DNA from: Filobasidium wieringae
Taxonomy: Eukaryota > Basidiomycota > Tremellomycetes > Filobasidiales > Filobasidiaceae
Assembly: GCA_001600055.1 (NCBI GenBank)
Contig: BCIV01000012.1
Span: 62,474 to 126,473 of the forward strand
Direction of reading: 5' to 3'
DNA length: 64,000 bases
Positions 33,477 to 45,032 of the stretch are shown here, piece by piece. The notes under the pieces are model-generated. The model saw only the letters and a list, made by a program, of their open reading frames with translations, was not told where the DNA came from and searched no databases. Position 1 is the stretch's first letter. Each line of letters opens with the position of its first letter. Both the position numbers and the translations under genes were made by a program.

Positions 33477-34636
33477 ATGACTTCCCCCTTCAGAGCCTAC
33501 TTGGATAGATCGGTCAAGGTCTTAAGAAGGAACGTCGATCGAGGTGAGTCCCCGTCCCCCTATTCAGATCTGATCGCCATCTCAACCCCCCTTACACTGT
33601 ACATCCAATCTTCACCGATAGTGATCAACGCCAACCCCACCCCCTCCACCTCATCCGGCCACCTCATCTACTCCCTCTCCCGTACGCAAACTCCGGACCT
33701 GAACTTGAAAGACTTTGCGACGGGGTGCGATGAGGATATCGGGGGGTTGAGTTCTTGTACGCTCGATCTGGATGAGAAGGGGGATGGGAGGTTTTGGGGT
33801 GAGATGAGGGTTGGGGTGAAGAGGGAGTTTGAGGGGAGGGTTCGGGGTGGGTATGCTGGGTTTAGGAATAAGGTGAGTGCCGAGGGGGTGAGGATGAGGA
33901 TGGGTGAGAAGGGGTATTGATGGTGACGGAGATTGCTTATGGCGGATAGAATTTACCGACAATGTTCGGGGTACTACATCACGATCTCTCCCTCTACACC
34001 CACTTGTCCCTGCTCATCCGACCTTCCGGTGAACTCGCCACGCTGCGACACTGGTTCATCAACATCCAAGCGGACGGTCCAGTCCGTTCAGACCTGTACC
34101 AACATCGGCTCCCGCTAGCCCCCTCGATACTGTCCCGAAAGGGGTATGGGGAATGGCAACGCGTCCTCGTCCCGCTGGATGGGTTCGTACTGACCAATTC
34201 GGGAATGTTGAGTGAGACTCAGATCCCGATGATGAAGTCTAGAGTGAGGACGATAGGGTTTAGTATTCTGGGAGGAGGGAGGGAACCGGGGTCTCCCGGT
34301 GTCAATGGGGTTGGGACGGGGGCCGGGGTGGAAGAGAGCGAATCGGGGTATAGAGGGAAAGAGGACCTCTTGGTGGAGGAAGACGATCTCGCTCCTTCCG
34401 CCCGAACCTCGCTCGATCGCTCAAACTCTGAAACCCTTCGTCCTTCCGTCTCCTCTTCCTCTTCCTCATCCTCATCCTCAACCTCATCCCAAACGAGCCA
34501 GAGTCAGCTGGAGAAGGAGAGGGGGGAACATACCGTCCAGAACCTGACAGGGATCGAGGGCAAGTTCGAATTAGGTATCAGGGAAGTGCGGGCGGTGAGG
34601 ATCGACGAGGATGCGGGTGAGGATCCGGTTGTATGA
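33477..34636 (+). CDS. CIA30-family protein (complex I intermediate-associated)
   Basis: Three exons (33477-33543, 33622-33872, 33950-34636) give 334 residues. The CIA30 fold is seen as CDEDIGGLSSCTLDLDE, FEGRVRGGYAGFRNK, NLPTMFGVLHHDLSLYTHLS, then GYGEWQRVLVPLDGFVLT and a closing GKFELGIREVRAVR strand. Human NDUFAF1 of this family assembles respiratory complex I; other CIA30 proteins lack that role. The N-terminus (SPFRAYLDRSVKVLRRNV) is basic and amphipathic and could be a mitochondrial presequence. A 70-residue Ser/Glu-rich loop interrupts the last strands. The third exon start was placed to restore the motif. Confidence 0.8.
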
Positions 34637-34778
34637 GCGAGAGAGTGTTGTTATTTCCACCTTGAATGACGATTCGTCACCGGTCGGGATTTCGTCTAAT
34701 CAGCTTCGAATCACTTGAGTTCACTTGGTCTTCTCCACTTTTTCGAGTTTTCCTCTCAGTTTTGACGACTCAGAAAAG

Positions 34779-36692
34779 ATGGCGGAATCTCCTCCTCGAC
34801 CGGATTTGATGCAGGAAACGGCGGGATCACCTCGCCCAATCGTCGATCCAGCTGAAGGTGTTGCCCGCCCTCTGACTCGCGTTGAGGATCCGCTTCCTAG
34901 CGATAGTCGTATTGACATTATGCACGACGGACCGAGCGATCGACCTTCGGCTAGTAAGAGGAGAAAGGGGAGTGGGGAGATGGGTATAGCAATCCCTGAT
35001 ACCCTGGAAGAAGGAGAAGCAGGAGAACAGGCGGGAACGGCCAGCGAGTTGGGGACGAGCCGAGCGGACGAACCGGGTTCGGGTCCTTTGAGTTCAAACC
35101 CATCCGTTTTCCGTTCACAGACCTCATCTCGACCCCCACACCCATCTTCAACGGGTTTACAACAACGTTCGACCCGTTCGTTCTTCTCTCAATCTCAATC
35201 TCACTCGTTCGGACAAACCCAACCATCCGGGAATGGGCTATCGGGATACGAACGGACGATAATCCACCAGGCTTCGTTGGTTTACGATCGAGTTGGAAGG
35301 GACGATTACAAAGGTGCTAGTGAGATGGGAGGGATGTTGAGGATCCACGTACGTCCGCCGTTTCTGTACCACATTGGTTCCCGTCTCACATGTCTCACGT
35401 CAAAAACCAAAACGGCACAACAACAACAACAACAACAACAATAACGACGAACGAACGATCGAAACAGTTCCCCATCTCCGCCTTCAACCCCCAGACGTCC
35501 TCGACGGGTACATACCCTCATCTACTATTCATCATCCCGACCATCCTCTGTGCGCTTATCCATGATCCTCCGTAAGCCATCCTTCCCTTCTCTCTTTTCT
35601 CAGCCCGTGCCTTGTCTGGGCTCGCGTTTCAAACACGATTCTGATCCCGCTTACCGCGTCCTTGCCCCTCCCCTCTCCTCTCGACCTCGACCTCGACCCA
35701 ACCGCCACTCGAGAGAACAGGGAACGAGTCAAACAGATCTTCCACACCCTAACTAAACCTATAACGGTCGATCCTATCGTCATTGCGTGTTACCGGTCAG
35801 TCCATCCTTGTCATCGTCATCACTAGCTCGGGCCATGCGGGGGACTGAACGGGCCTACGGGCTGCGTGTTTTTTTTTCAGGTTGACTATGGGTTTGATAA
35901 GGAGGGAAGAGGTCTGGGCTCGGTTGAGGGAGATTAGAGGGTTGGTCAGTCCTTCTCCGCACGTTTACTGGAAGTTGGGAGGTATCGATTTTTGAATTTT
36001 TGATTTCCGATTTGGGCGCGGGGGATTTGGGGGAATAGGTCGAGATGGCTACGCGCTCTGATTCGAGGTACGATGAGCGTTTTGAGGGGACGGTCTTGAA
36101 GTGCTTGGAGCGGTTTCGAGGTATGGTTTTCTCTTTTCCCATTTCCCCCTTTCCCTCTTTCCGTCTTTCCCCATCTCCCTCATTTCCCATTTCCCCATCT
36201 CCCTCATTCCCTCGAAAATCAACCAATTCACAACCGAACTCACTGCCCACGACGCCCGTAGATCGATACACGGTGACACAACTAGAAACCATCCGGAACG
36301 CCTACGAACTCATCCCCAAGAAAACCTTCGCGGTGTACTTGGGGTTGACGAGTGAGGAATCGGTCCTTCAACGTGAGCCCCCGCGGGTCTTTTTTTTGGA
36401 GAGGTGGATGGTCTGGATGTTGATCGAGGAATGTGCGGATGGGGGTATAGTGGTCCAGGCTGTGGGCTGGAAATCCACAACCGATGGTTCACAGATGATC
36501 ATACCTACCCGTGCGTACCCCCTGCAAAATCATTTTTCTCACCAACCATATCCCAGACCTGGTCACTTCCACCTTCCATACGCCACGTTTTTGTTTTTTG
36601 TAGGGGAGGGGAAGAAGGGTCCCGTCGTCTCCACCCTGGCGGAATTGCGTAAGATGACGGCGGATACGATCTTGCTTCAAAGGAGGCTATGA
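34779..36692 (+). CDS. CSN8-like PCI-domain protein
   Basis: Eight exons (34779-35348, 35468-35571, 35604-35795, 35881-35944, 36039-36120, 36262-36372, 36451-36510, 36604-36692) give 423 residues. Residues 1-150 are Pro/Ser/Glu-rich and disordered, with a possible SKRRKG nuclear signal. The C-terminal half is helical and ends with a winged-helix pattern typical of the CSN8/PSMD8/eIF3k group: RNAYELIPKKTFAVYLGLTSE, then LVQAVGWKSTTDGSQMIIP. That points to COP9 signalosome subunit 8, which helps remove NEDD8 from cullins. Intron 36373-36450 is without stop in frame, so a longer, wrong frame exists. The first intron contains a (CAA)n run at 35416-35442. The family call is tentative. Confidence 0.6.
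35416..35442 (+). repeat. (CAA)n microsatellite
   Basis: About eight or nine CAA units in the first intron of the CSN8-like gene, just upstream of exon 2. Read in frame it would code polyglutamine or polyasparagine, but it lies between a GTACGT donor and the acceptor at 35467. Confidence 0.85.
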
Positions 36693-37147
36693 CGAGTGAG
36701 ATTGCGTGCGTGTGAGGCGCAGGGAGGTAGGGTTTTGGGATTTGGGGTTGTGGGATTCGGGAGTTTGGGATTTGACAGTGGATTGGAAAGAGGGATCTGC
36801 ACGATCACTGAGAGGATATCAGGTATAGTTTTGTAAGCGATTTATGTGGGCTGGGAATATGAACGTTATGATCCGGAATGGCTGAAGAGAGCGGAGGATG
36901 ATCTTTGCCCACGCGCGTTCGCGCCATACGAGTACGCTGTGCGAGAGGAAGAGTCGAGTGAAACGATGTGTGATCCTTTCATTTCCCATTCCTGTTCAAG
37001 CAAACGAAGCTTGTTCGAGTTACACAGCTCTGGAGAGGCAAATGTCCTGTATATAAGACTGAAAGCGGTGCTGCTGATGGATTCCCATGGCGTACACATT
37101 GACAGTTCAATACACCTTTTCCTTTACCTTTTCACAATTCCTGAGTG
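36693..37147. other. intergenic region upstream of orphan gene 1
   Basis: Contains GGGATTTGGG-type purine-rich repeats near 36730-36780, presumably 3' untranslated sequence of the CSN8-like gene, and the promoter of orphan gene 1. No coding signal. Confidence 0.55.
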
Positions 37148-38750
37148 ATGGTATCCCCTTCCAAATACTCACACTCGACACAAACTGCACAGAGCGATGA
37201 GTTGCTGTCGATCTTGAGCGATCGTCTTTGGGCAGCCACAAAAGGATTTTTCCGTACCGGGAGCAGCACTCAGGAAGCACAAGTAAGCCAGCTCAATGTG
37301 TTTGATCCAGATAGTCTGCTAACATGCTCGTCTTTGTTGTTAGTCCTTCGTTGATGGTTGCGCGTCTGTGTTAGAAGAGTCGATTGAAACGTTGTTGAGC
37401 TTAGCAAGTGACTACCTCTCAAGCCAGCTAGGCCAAGAGTCTGGTCGCACCGGTTCGTCTAGTAATGTGGATCCCGACGACCCTCGATCCGACCGTACGA
37501 GTACACGCATGCGTACATCGCCCCTCAAAAGTAGTCTGAGAACCAAAAATGTGGTACCGAGGCCGCAAAAACGCGTTGATATATGGGAACCCGGAGAGAC
37601 AAGCTCAAGAAATGCTCAACCGGAAGGGGGTCATCGTCCAAGCAATGAACTTCACGTCGAGGCCCCAGAGGTAAATTCCTCTCCTCAGCTCAGAGGTATC
37701 CTCCACCACAAACCAAGTCTTTGATCGAAAACTTACCGAAATGATGGATACATTACGGACCTCGCAGATTCCGATGATGAAATGACGGAGACTGATGTCG
37801 AAGACCATCGTGATGTTGAACAACTAAATGGAGGCGGAACTCGCCACTATATTGATCTGCCGCCATCGCTTCGTGGATCGAGTGTTCCGAAATATGAGAA
37901 CGATACGACCAGAAAAGTGGCCCTCACCCCTGTAGGGTCAGATTCAGTGGCTTATAGAGATGACAATGGCAGTGTCCAATCTGAAGAGACAGGGCGGAAG
38001 TTAGGGGAACGGACTGTTTATATCCCTAGCGCAGAACTTCCAGCCTTCTCAAAACAGATTGAGAATTGGGCCAAATCACATAACGATCACAGAAATCATG
38101 ATGCGGACATTGGTCATGTCGATCCGGATCTATACAATAATCCTGACGACATCGAAGGACAACCAGAATCGATACCAGACCCACGTCTGGTATTGGGATC
38201 TATCCAATCCAGACTTACCTCTATAGTTGATTCAGCCTCCTCTATGCAAGAATCAATCGCCTCTTTGGAAAGTACCATCAAATCTGGATTCTCCTCTTTG
38301 GCGAAATCTATAGAAGACCTCAACGTTAATATTAATTCCATGACAAGTCAGGATGCAAGCTCGCACGAGCGAGCTGCTTCGCTGGAAGTTGAGGACCAAC
38401 CGAAACGTAGTAAACGACAGTGGCTTTTTGAAACTTTACGCCATATGTCCGCGAGGAAGACGACCCCTCAGTCTTTTGAAGATCACCACTCAGACAGATC
38501 GATTGACTCTGCAGACGGGCCGGGTGGGACAAATTCAGGTCATGGTCAGGGAGCTTTCCTCGAGCCACTTGAACCACTTCGTACTGGTCCACCAGATCAG
38601 TCGGAAACTGCACAAGCCGTCGCTGATCCTGTAATGGCACCGTCCGGACATAGCGCGCCGCTAACTGTCAACCACACGACTGCTCCTACTGGTCGAGCAC
38701 GCATGGCGACGAATGGCTTTCATTCAATGAATGGTGCGACTCTCACTTGA
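37148..38750 (+). CDS. orphan Ser-rich protein with coiled-coil segment
   Basis: Three exons (37148-37282, 37344-37695, 37768-38750) give 489 residues. No family is recognised. The N-terminal 90 residues hold two amphipathic helices (DELLSILSDRLWAATKGF; VLEESIETLLSLASDYLS). A long polar middle follows, then a heptad-like Ser-rich helix (SRLTSIVDSASSMQESIASL, TIKSGFSSLAKSIEDLNVNI), a basic patch (PKRSKRQWLFETLRHMS) and a disordered tail. No signal peptide or membrane segment. It is the first of three neighbouring orphan genes on the same strand with related composition. The second intron (79 nt, gtatcc donor) was placed to join the frames. Confidence 0.65.
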
Positions 38751-39275
38751 TAAATCTTTTTATACGCTTGTACCTCCTCTCCTCATCTACGGACATATCT
38801 CATCGTCCACTCGTAGATGGCAAAACGATCTGCTTTACTTTATGACGGCATCACATAGAACAGTATAGACGTTAACGGTCTTCTTGTGGCTTACTTTTGA
38901 CCCTCGATATCGAACAGCGGATAGAGTATAGCAGTCGTACATGGTCCCCTTAGATTGAACCGTATGACTGGTTGTGAGATTGAGAGACTTTCAGGTGTTT
39001 CTGGTATGATGAGTGTTTCAGGTTGATCACGTGCATTCGATTCTGAAAGACTGGCACACGTGTATCCCACTCGTTTACGGACTGTGCTTCCTTTCAGTTT
39101 GATTAGCAATTTTAGCAAGAAGGATTCGCCACCAGCCAGTAGCCAGCAGTCGGACAGCAACCATTAGTACTAATATAGCATATGATGAGTGAGCACCGAT
39201 CAGCCATTAAACGAGCTTTACAGAACATACACTTGCTGTATAGCCCGGAATTCTTGTTTGAGGTCTATTAAGAGG
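38751..39275. other. intergenic, possible alternative first exon
   Basis: Mostly without coding signal. An ATG at 39182 opens a 29-codon frame (MMSEHRSAIKRALQNIHLL...) that could splice into the next gene as an alternative first exon through a 46-nt intron ending at gagcag near 39307. Confidence 0.4.
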
Positions 39276-39915
39276 ATGAAAGCCCAATCAATCTTCTCCA
39301 GGGAGCAGGTCAAAGGCATCGCCCAGGAGGATGGATTTTCTTCTGTAAGTCTAACTCCGTGTGAAAACACAGGACGAATTATCATTTTCTTGATGATAGT
39401 TCTCACTTGCTCAGCAGTCAGAGGTCTTGTCTGTGTCTGTCTTAACGTCATTGATCTTTACTCTCATGGTTACGAGTATCATGGATCGTATGACGCAAAG
39501 CAGAACATCAAGCAATGAAACGCCAGTGACTCCGTCGATATCTAGTATTGCGGAGCCATCATCCATAGTCGCCACTACAGAGAATAAGGACGATTCTGTA
39601 GATCCGGCTGTATCTGCAGACATTCCTACCACTACGGATACCGTCGAAGAGGTATCCGTTTCACCAACATCCAAAGACGAGAATCGATCCAACGACGTGA
39701 AGATTCCCGAGGGGCTTGAGAAACCTAAATTGAAGGATCCGGGAACGATTTTCAATACGGCGGGCGAAACCGAAACCATCGAGCCCTCATCAGACTTGTC
39801 CCCAGTCGCGCTGAAAGATGCAGCAGTCCAACCCGCAGAACCGAAGAAGAGGAATTTTTCGTGGAGTAGCGGTAAAAAGTTGCAGAAGAAGCCACGAGTC
39901 AAGAAGGACTTATGA
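39276..39915 (+). CDS. orphan protein with one hydrophobic segment
   Basis: Two exons (39276-39344, 39400-39915) give about 194 residues. Residues 32-52 (VLSVSVLTSLIFTLMVTSIM) form a single hydrophobic helix that could be a membrane anchor. The rest is Ser/Thr/Pro/Glu-rich and ends in a strongly basic tail (KKRNFSWSSGKKLQKKPRVK). No family is recognised. The 55-nt intron has good GTAAGT and TAG ends. The first exon is uncertain (see the region just upstream). Neighbours on both sides are also orphans of similar composition. Confidence 0.5.
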
Positions 39916-40587
39916 TCGTCCGAAGAATCTTCGATCAAATAGATGTACTGCTACCTTTTCGGTATGCAGTCAAGCGACTCGATATGTGGAAAGTGAATAG
40001 GATATTATCAGATCGATATAGAACCTACTCGGCCGGTTTCGAGCAGAACCTCCAAGTTGTAAGGTGCCCTACCGTTAAATTGAGGAGGTAAAGCTGAGAA
40101 CCGTTTCGAGTTCAAACGAATGAGTCATATCTTTGGGAACCGTAAGGTCAAATCAACGTAAATGAACAGATCTATTTGTCAACGTGTGACAAATCATTCA
40201 TCGCTCGGAGGCTATGTGAAGATCCCATGCGATCCTTCTTTCTTTCGGTCTTGTTGACATGATCCTGCCAGACAAGTATACTTTAGAGCACGCTGCAAAC
40301 TTTGACTGGCACATTAGCTACGGAGGATAACGCATCTGGTAATACCGCCTGTGTTTCAGTTCAATCACGCGCGGCTAGCGCACGTGTGTTTCAATCGCTT
40401 CTAGCTTCTTGATTGTGTATTTTTGTCTTCCTTTGATGTTGAGCGCTCTACGTTACTTCGCACGAGATAACGCTCACAAGTAATGATATAAAGCTTTTAT
40501 TACCGACTTTCCAGGAATGTACAGCTCACGGCTTTGCTTGCAGATCTACATCTGATTCCCAAGGCATCGTCAATTCCACAACTTATC
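39916..40587. other. intergenic region between orphan genes 2 and 3
   Basis: AT-richer than its surroundings, with only short frames. A TATA-like tgatataaagc sequence near 40484-40494 lies about 95 bp before the ATG of orphan gene 3 and may be part of its promoter. Confidence 0.45.
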
Positions 40588-41043
40588 ATGGCTGAAAGCA
40601 TAACGAATACGTTGAGTAGTCTAACGACATCAGTGCAATCAATGATCTCGAGCTTTCAATCTTCCCTGCAAACCATGATGAACTCCATCGAATCTCTATT
40701 CAGTAGGGCTACGGCACTCTTGGATAGCGCCCTTGCCAGCCTAAGCGGGACAGGCGTCTCCCACACGGCAACGGATACAGCCAGATCTGTCCCTTTATCA
40801 AGCGACGAGCCACAAGAGATAAAGCCTGGAGACGAGCTACTGATGACGGGCGCACTTCCGGTCGACCCCCCGGAAGAGAAGCCTGAAGCCGAGAGCCAGC
40901 CAGAGCCAATTGTTGAGGGTCCAGATAGCCCGAAAGAGAACAAAGAGGCAGCTCCAGCTGTCTTGGTAAGTGTACCGAAGGAGGAATCGACCCAAGCCAA
41001 GGTTGTGGGAGTTGTGACGGGAACAGATACAGCGAAGGAATAG
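40588..41043 (+). CDS. orphan small protein with Ser/Leu amphipathic helix
   Basis: A single exon of 151 codons. Residues 1-55 form a long amphipathic helix of 11-residue style periodicity (SITNTLSSLTTSVQSMISSF, then SIESLFSRATALLDSALASL), similar in flavour to proteins that bind lipid surfaces. The remainder is Pro/Glu-rich and disordered (PPEEKPEAESQPEPIVEGP). The helix resembles the one in the orphan gene at 37148-38750, which may reflect shared ancestry or simply composition. A GTAAGT inside the frame at 40966-40971 could be a donor. No family is recognised. Confidence 0.5.
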   Translation: MAESITNTLSSLTTSVQSMISSFQSSLQTMMNSIESLFSRATALLDSALASLSGTGVSHTATDTARSVPLSSDEPQEIKPGDELLMTGALPVDPPEEKPEAESQPEPIVEGPDSPKENKEAAPAVLVSVPKEESTQAKVVGVVTGTDTAKE

Positions 41044-41127
41044 AACAGATAATACACACTAAGGAGAAAGAGCCTTCATCAGGTTCAAGTAATCGGAAAT
41101 AGAATATACATATTGTACCAAAGTGAT

Positions 41128-42608
41128 TTAGAACCAAGTAGCCAAATACTCCCCCCACATTCCCGCCCAGATCAACCCCCCTAGACGACCATTACTGACG
41201 AAAAACTTCCAACAACTGGCTCGCTTATCGAAATCGACCTTGAACAACTGCCAGCAGAGATGTACGGCGGTTCCGAGGACAGAAACGATGTGGTAGACAG
41301 GTCCCAGAGCCATGACGTGACCCACATATGCTAAAGAACTGACGAATGCGGTCCCCAGACCAGCGAGGATCGGACGAGTGGCGGCTCCGAAACGAAGAGC
41401 AGTAGATTTGATATTGACTAGAATGTCATCCTTTTTGTCCTATATAGCCGGTATCAGGCCATCAGCACGATCCAGAGAGGAGTGATGATCTGCTATCTTA
41501 CCTGGTGTGCGTATATAGTGTCGTAGAACACACACCACAAGGTACCTCCCAGATAGAGAGGACCAGCAAGGGCCCAATCAACGTGCCCAACCATAGCCGA
41601 CCACCCCAGAAGCGCGCCCCAATTGAAAGCAAGACCTGTAGATGAAGCGGGATCAGGATGCAGCTGATATGTCTTGGTGGACTCGACTCACCAAGAACGA
41701 TCTGCGGGTAGTAGGTGACACGCTTCATGAATGGATAGATACAGACCAAAGCAAGTGACGAAGCTCCGAGGAAGATACTGTCATAAAATTCGTTTGTTTA
41801 GCACGCAACTACGAATTGCTTAATCGCGCCTGACCTACCTATACCAATTCAGTTGCAGAAGAACCGCCAGTCCCACGCATAATTGCCCAGCCAAGAAGAC
41901 CCAGGCACCCATCATGGAAACCGCACCTCTAGCCAAGGGTCTGCTCTTCGTTCGATCAACTGCTCTATCCAAACGCGCATCCCACATGTCGTTGATCGTG
42001 CAACCTGCTCCTCGCATAACGAACGCTCCGGTCAGGAATAGCGCGAGGTTGTATAGGGGCAAGAGAGGCGAAGGAAGCGGTGTCATAGTCAACGCGGAGA
42101 GGGTGATGGACCAAGCTAAGATATGAAAGAATTAGCTGTCATCACTAGGAAAACCTATTATTGACGTCTACGCACCACATGGCCAGTACAACAACAGAGT
42201 GCCGATCGGTTTGTCCACCCTCGTCAGCTCCAGGTACGGAATAGCAGGATGCATGAATTTTGGTAATTTGTTCAGAATCGTAACGGGCGGTGCGATAGCG
42301 GTAACAGCGGCGTCTTTTTGCATGACCAATTGAGTCGTCTCCAATCCGTCCGTCTTTGTCGTTGTAGTGGGTGAATTTTTTGTCGTAAGAGTCGTAGCGG
42401 AAGAAGAACCAGAAGAAGAAATGATAGGAGTTTCAGAAGCAGAAACCGAGGAAGAGTTGATCCCCCTAGTTTGATATTGTACAAGCCTTAAAGCCTTTGA
42501 AACGGGACCGAAACCATACTTAGAAACAGAACCAGTCGAACCACACCTCGCCCCTCCTGCACGCGTAGAGTACCCTCTACACATTTTAGAGACGCGGTTC
42601 CTATTCAT
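41128..42608 (-). CDS. COQ2: 4-hydroxybenzoate polyprenyltransferase, mitochondrial
   Basis: Five exons (42608-42176, 42115-41839, 41777-41692, 41635-41502, 41439-41128) give 413 residues. The first 110 residues are Arg/Ser/Thr-rich, fitting a mitochondrial presequence plus linker. Then come [20 protein letters not shown], the first prenyl-diphosphate site [20 protein letters not shown], several membrane helices, and the second Asp-rich site [13 protein letters not shown]. The enzyme attaches the polyprenyl tail to 4-hydroxybenzoate in coenzyme Q synthesis in the inner mitochondrial membrane. It lies 81 bp downstream of the thioesterase gene on the same strand. Confidence 0.95.
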
Positions 42609-42689
42609 GTCGACCGATACCAGAGACGACGAGTAGGTCAAAAGGAGAAAGAGAACAAAAGCGAAGGTCAGGATTGAATGAGATGACGA

Positions 42690-43910
42690 TCAGGAGGAAA
42701 TGGGATGCGACATTACGTGTGAAGAACCAGGGATGGTGGAATGTCCTTGGACATCTCCCGTCCCTTGTTGACCCTTCGCGAGATTCTCTCGGTGCGAGCT
42801 GGTCCAGACGTCGAAAGTGATCCCCTTGAGCCAGGCGGTGAGGTCGTCAATCTCCTGTATGTAGTGAAAACGTTCAACGCCTATTTCTTCTGTACCCTAT
42901 TATCGGAATAAGCCAGGACGCACCTCTGAGCACAAAGCATGACCCATCCCCTTATACTTCCTGAAGACCAAACCAGGTTTCTGGAATTTCTTATCGGAAG
43001 GAGCCATAGGAAGGTTGATCTGAGGAACCGACTGAATCAACTCGATCGATTTCAAACCGACTGTCAAGACATATAAGAACGATGAGCTTCATCGAACGAG
43101 GTTTGTGACGGAAGAATGTTGACTCACACTTGTATCCTACGACCTGATCGTCCGTTCCGTGTCCCCAGAAGACCGCTAGATCCTTCGCATGAGGAGCAGC
43201 CATCTAAACCCGGGTGCTCAGTCAGCTTGTTATTCCATGATCCGCCATCTAATACTACTCATATGCGATACTCACCTCGGCAATCTTATGACTCAAAGGC
43301 ACCCATCCACTAAGCGCAACAACTCCTCCCAATTTCCTCTCCCCCGCGATCCCCGTCAAGAGCGAAATAACACTCCCCTGAGAGAACCCGCCGAGCACGA
43401 TGGACTGTTCGGGGATTTGGTGTTCCTTGATCTCGTTGGTAATGAGGTTTTGAATGGTTTGAAGGGATTGAAGGAGGTTTGGCTCGTCGTCACGCATGGA
43501 AGCTTCGGGGTTGGATAGGTCGGAGAGACGGGGGATGTCAAACCATCTGAAACGGCGGGTGGCATTCAAAATCAGGGATCTGATCGAGTATGATCGAAAT
43601 GAAATGGAACAGGTCAGAAACTTACGCAGGCATAGTATACCCAGAGTTCATCGTGATAGGCATCTCCTTTGCAGAGGGCAAGATGAACTTCAAGTTAGGG
43701 AATGACCTTCCCAGCAAATTAGCCAAAGGGACAAAAGAAGTTCCCTGATCTCCCAATCCCTGTAGGTTTGAGTCAAAACAAGTTGGGAGTCAGGCATTGA
43801 CGGAATGCAAGGAAAGGAATATTCAGTGAACTTACGTGAAGGAAGATGACGGTTCCCGTGTGTTTGCCTACGGCCTCAACGACCTTGATAGATGCGATGG
43901 AGGAAGGCAT
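42690..43910 (-). CDS. APT1: acyl-protein thioesterase 1
   Basis: Six exons (43910-43836, 43759-43626, 43546-43276, 43203-43128, 43060-42924, 42854-42690) give 285 residues. It is an alpha/beta hydrolase of the phospholipase/carboxylesterase family: VIFLHGLGDQGTSF, PITMNSGYTMPAWFDI, the nucleophile elbow VLGGFSQGSVIS, the acid in WGHGTDDQVV and the catalytic His in GMGHALCSEEIDDL. It removes palmitate from cytosolic proteins. The C-terminal 45 residues extend beyond the fold. Upstream of the ATG the frame stays open and encodes a hydrophobic stretch, but with no ATG, so I keep the start at 43910. Confidence 0.92.
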
Positions 43911-45032
43911 CTTGAATTCCTGGTCTTTTACTGTGGGTTTAATGGTATGTACTGGATTTAATCGAGCAGATGTTGAATATACCGATGATTCAACAGGATC
44001 CCTTTCAGAGAAACCCCCTAGAGCGAGTCGAGAATCAAGCGATCCAAATCCAAAGTACAGACAAACGAAGCCTACTACCAGGAAGAAGCCGACTTTGATC
44101 GAGGTATAACGTGATATACTGGGCAACGAGTCGAGAAGTAGGAAAGGGAGGAGGGGAAACGGATCGAAGACGATATGAGCGTCTTGGAAGAGGTGGATCG
44201 GGTAAAGGTCGCGGTAAAAGTGATGAATACTTCCGAGAGCCAGACGTTGGTCGGAAGTATTTTGGTTGGCAGTGGGCTACAGATGGGGATCGCTGCATGA
44301 AAGTTTAGTGGTCAGTGGTACACCTTGAAGATTTGAAGCAGAGTAAAGTGCCAAGGTCCATCAAGGGATTCCAATCGACTGGTATCGAAGGGAAATCAAG
44401 CTGGTGCATTCCTTGCAACACCAAACCCCAGATCCAGATATCCCAGATCACTTCCGTTTTGCGCACTCATATCGCCAACCTGTGCACGAGTCCAGGACAG
44501 CCGGTACTGCCAAAGTCTCACGAATCGTCTTTATATCAGAATCTAGGTAGGTCGACTGACTATCGTCTGTAATCTCTCATCGCACACCGCGGATCGCTTT
44601 CAACTTGGGTTGCACACAACTTGGGTGAAACAATAACAAATCTCGCGTAACCGAACTTGTTTACATCTCGAACCAAGTTGATCATCATTCTCTCGAAACA
44701 TCAGACACAGCAAAGGTCGTTCTACCTTGACTCACATAGCTCGACAAACACTGTCATAGACCTGAACAGCTAGCAACAATGAATCAGCTAAGGAGATCGG
44801 CTTCAAGTGCTTGAAATTCCTGGAAGAAACGGACCATTGATTGTAAAGATAGATAGATCAAAGACCAACCAACTCGAGGAACAAGACGTCATACCTCTTT
44901 CCATCCTAATCATATCACGCCCCTCTATCGGGTCGGGAATATCGTTCCCTATCTCATACTCGAAAGAGGTTACAGGCATCTGAGCTACCAGTGAGAACAC
45001 TTCGATAGATCAAGAGGAAAGAAAGGCTCGAG
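43911..45032. other. divergent intergenic region APT1 / myosin II
   Basis: Shared upstream region of two divergent genes. It holds an ATG-less minus-strand frame continuing from APT1, a short ATG frame at 44779 (11 codons) that may be an upstream ORF of the myosin gene, and a tandem-like caacttgggt pair at 44608-44635. No other feature. Confidence 0.5.

Noticed and set aside
36045..36692. 215-residue frame reading through the CSN8-like introns
   Set aside because: Contains two intron read-throughs; splicing gives the conserved LGLTSEESVLQ-LVQAVGW join instead.
43773..44126. membrane-anchored start for APT1 at 44126
   Set aside because: That position is TTG and no ATG exists in the open upstream frame; kept only as a finding.
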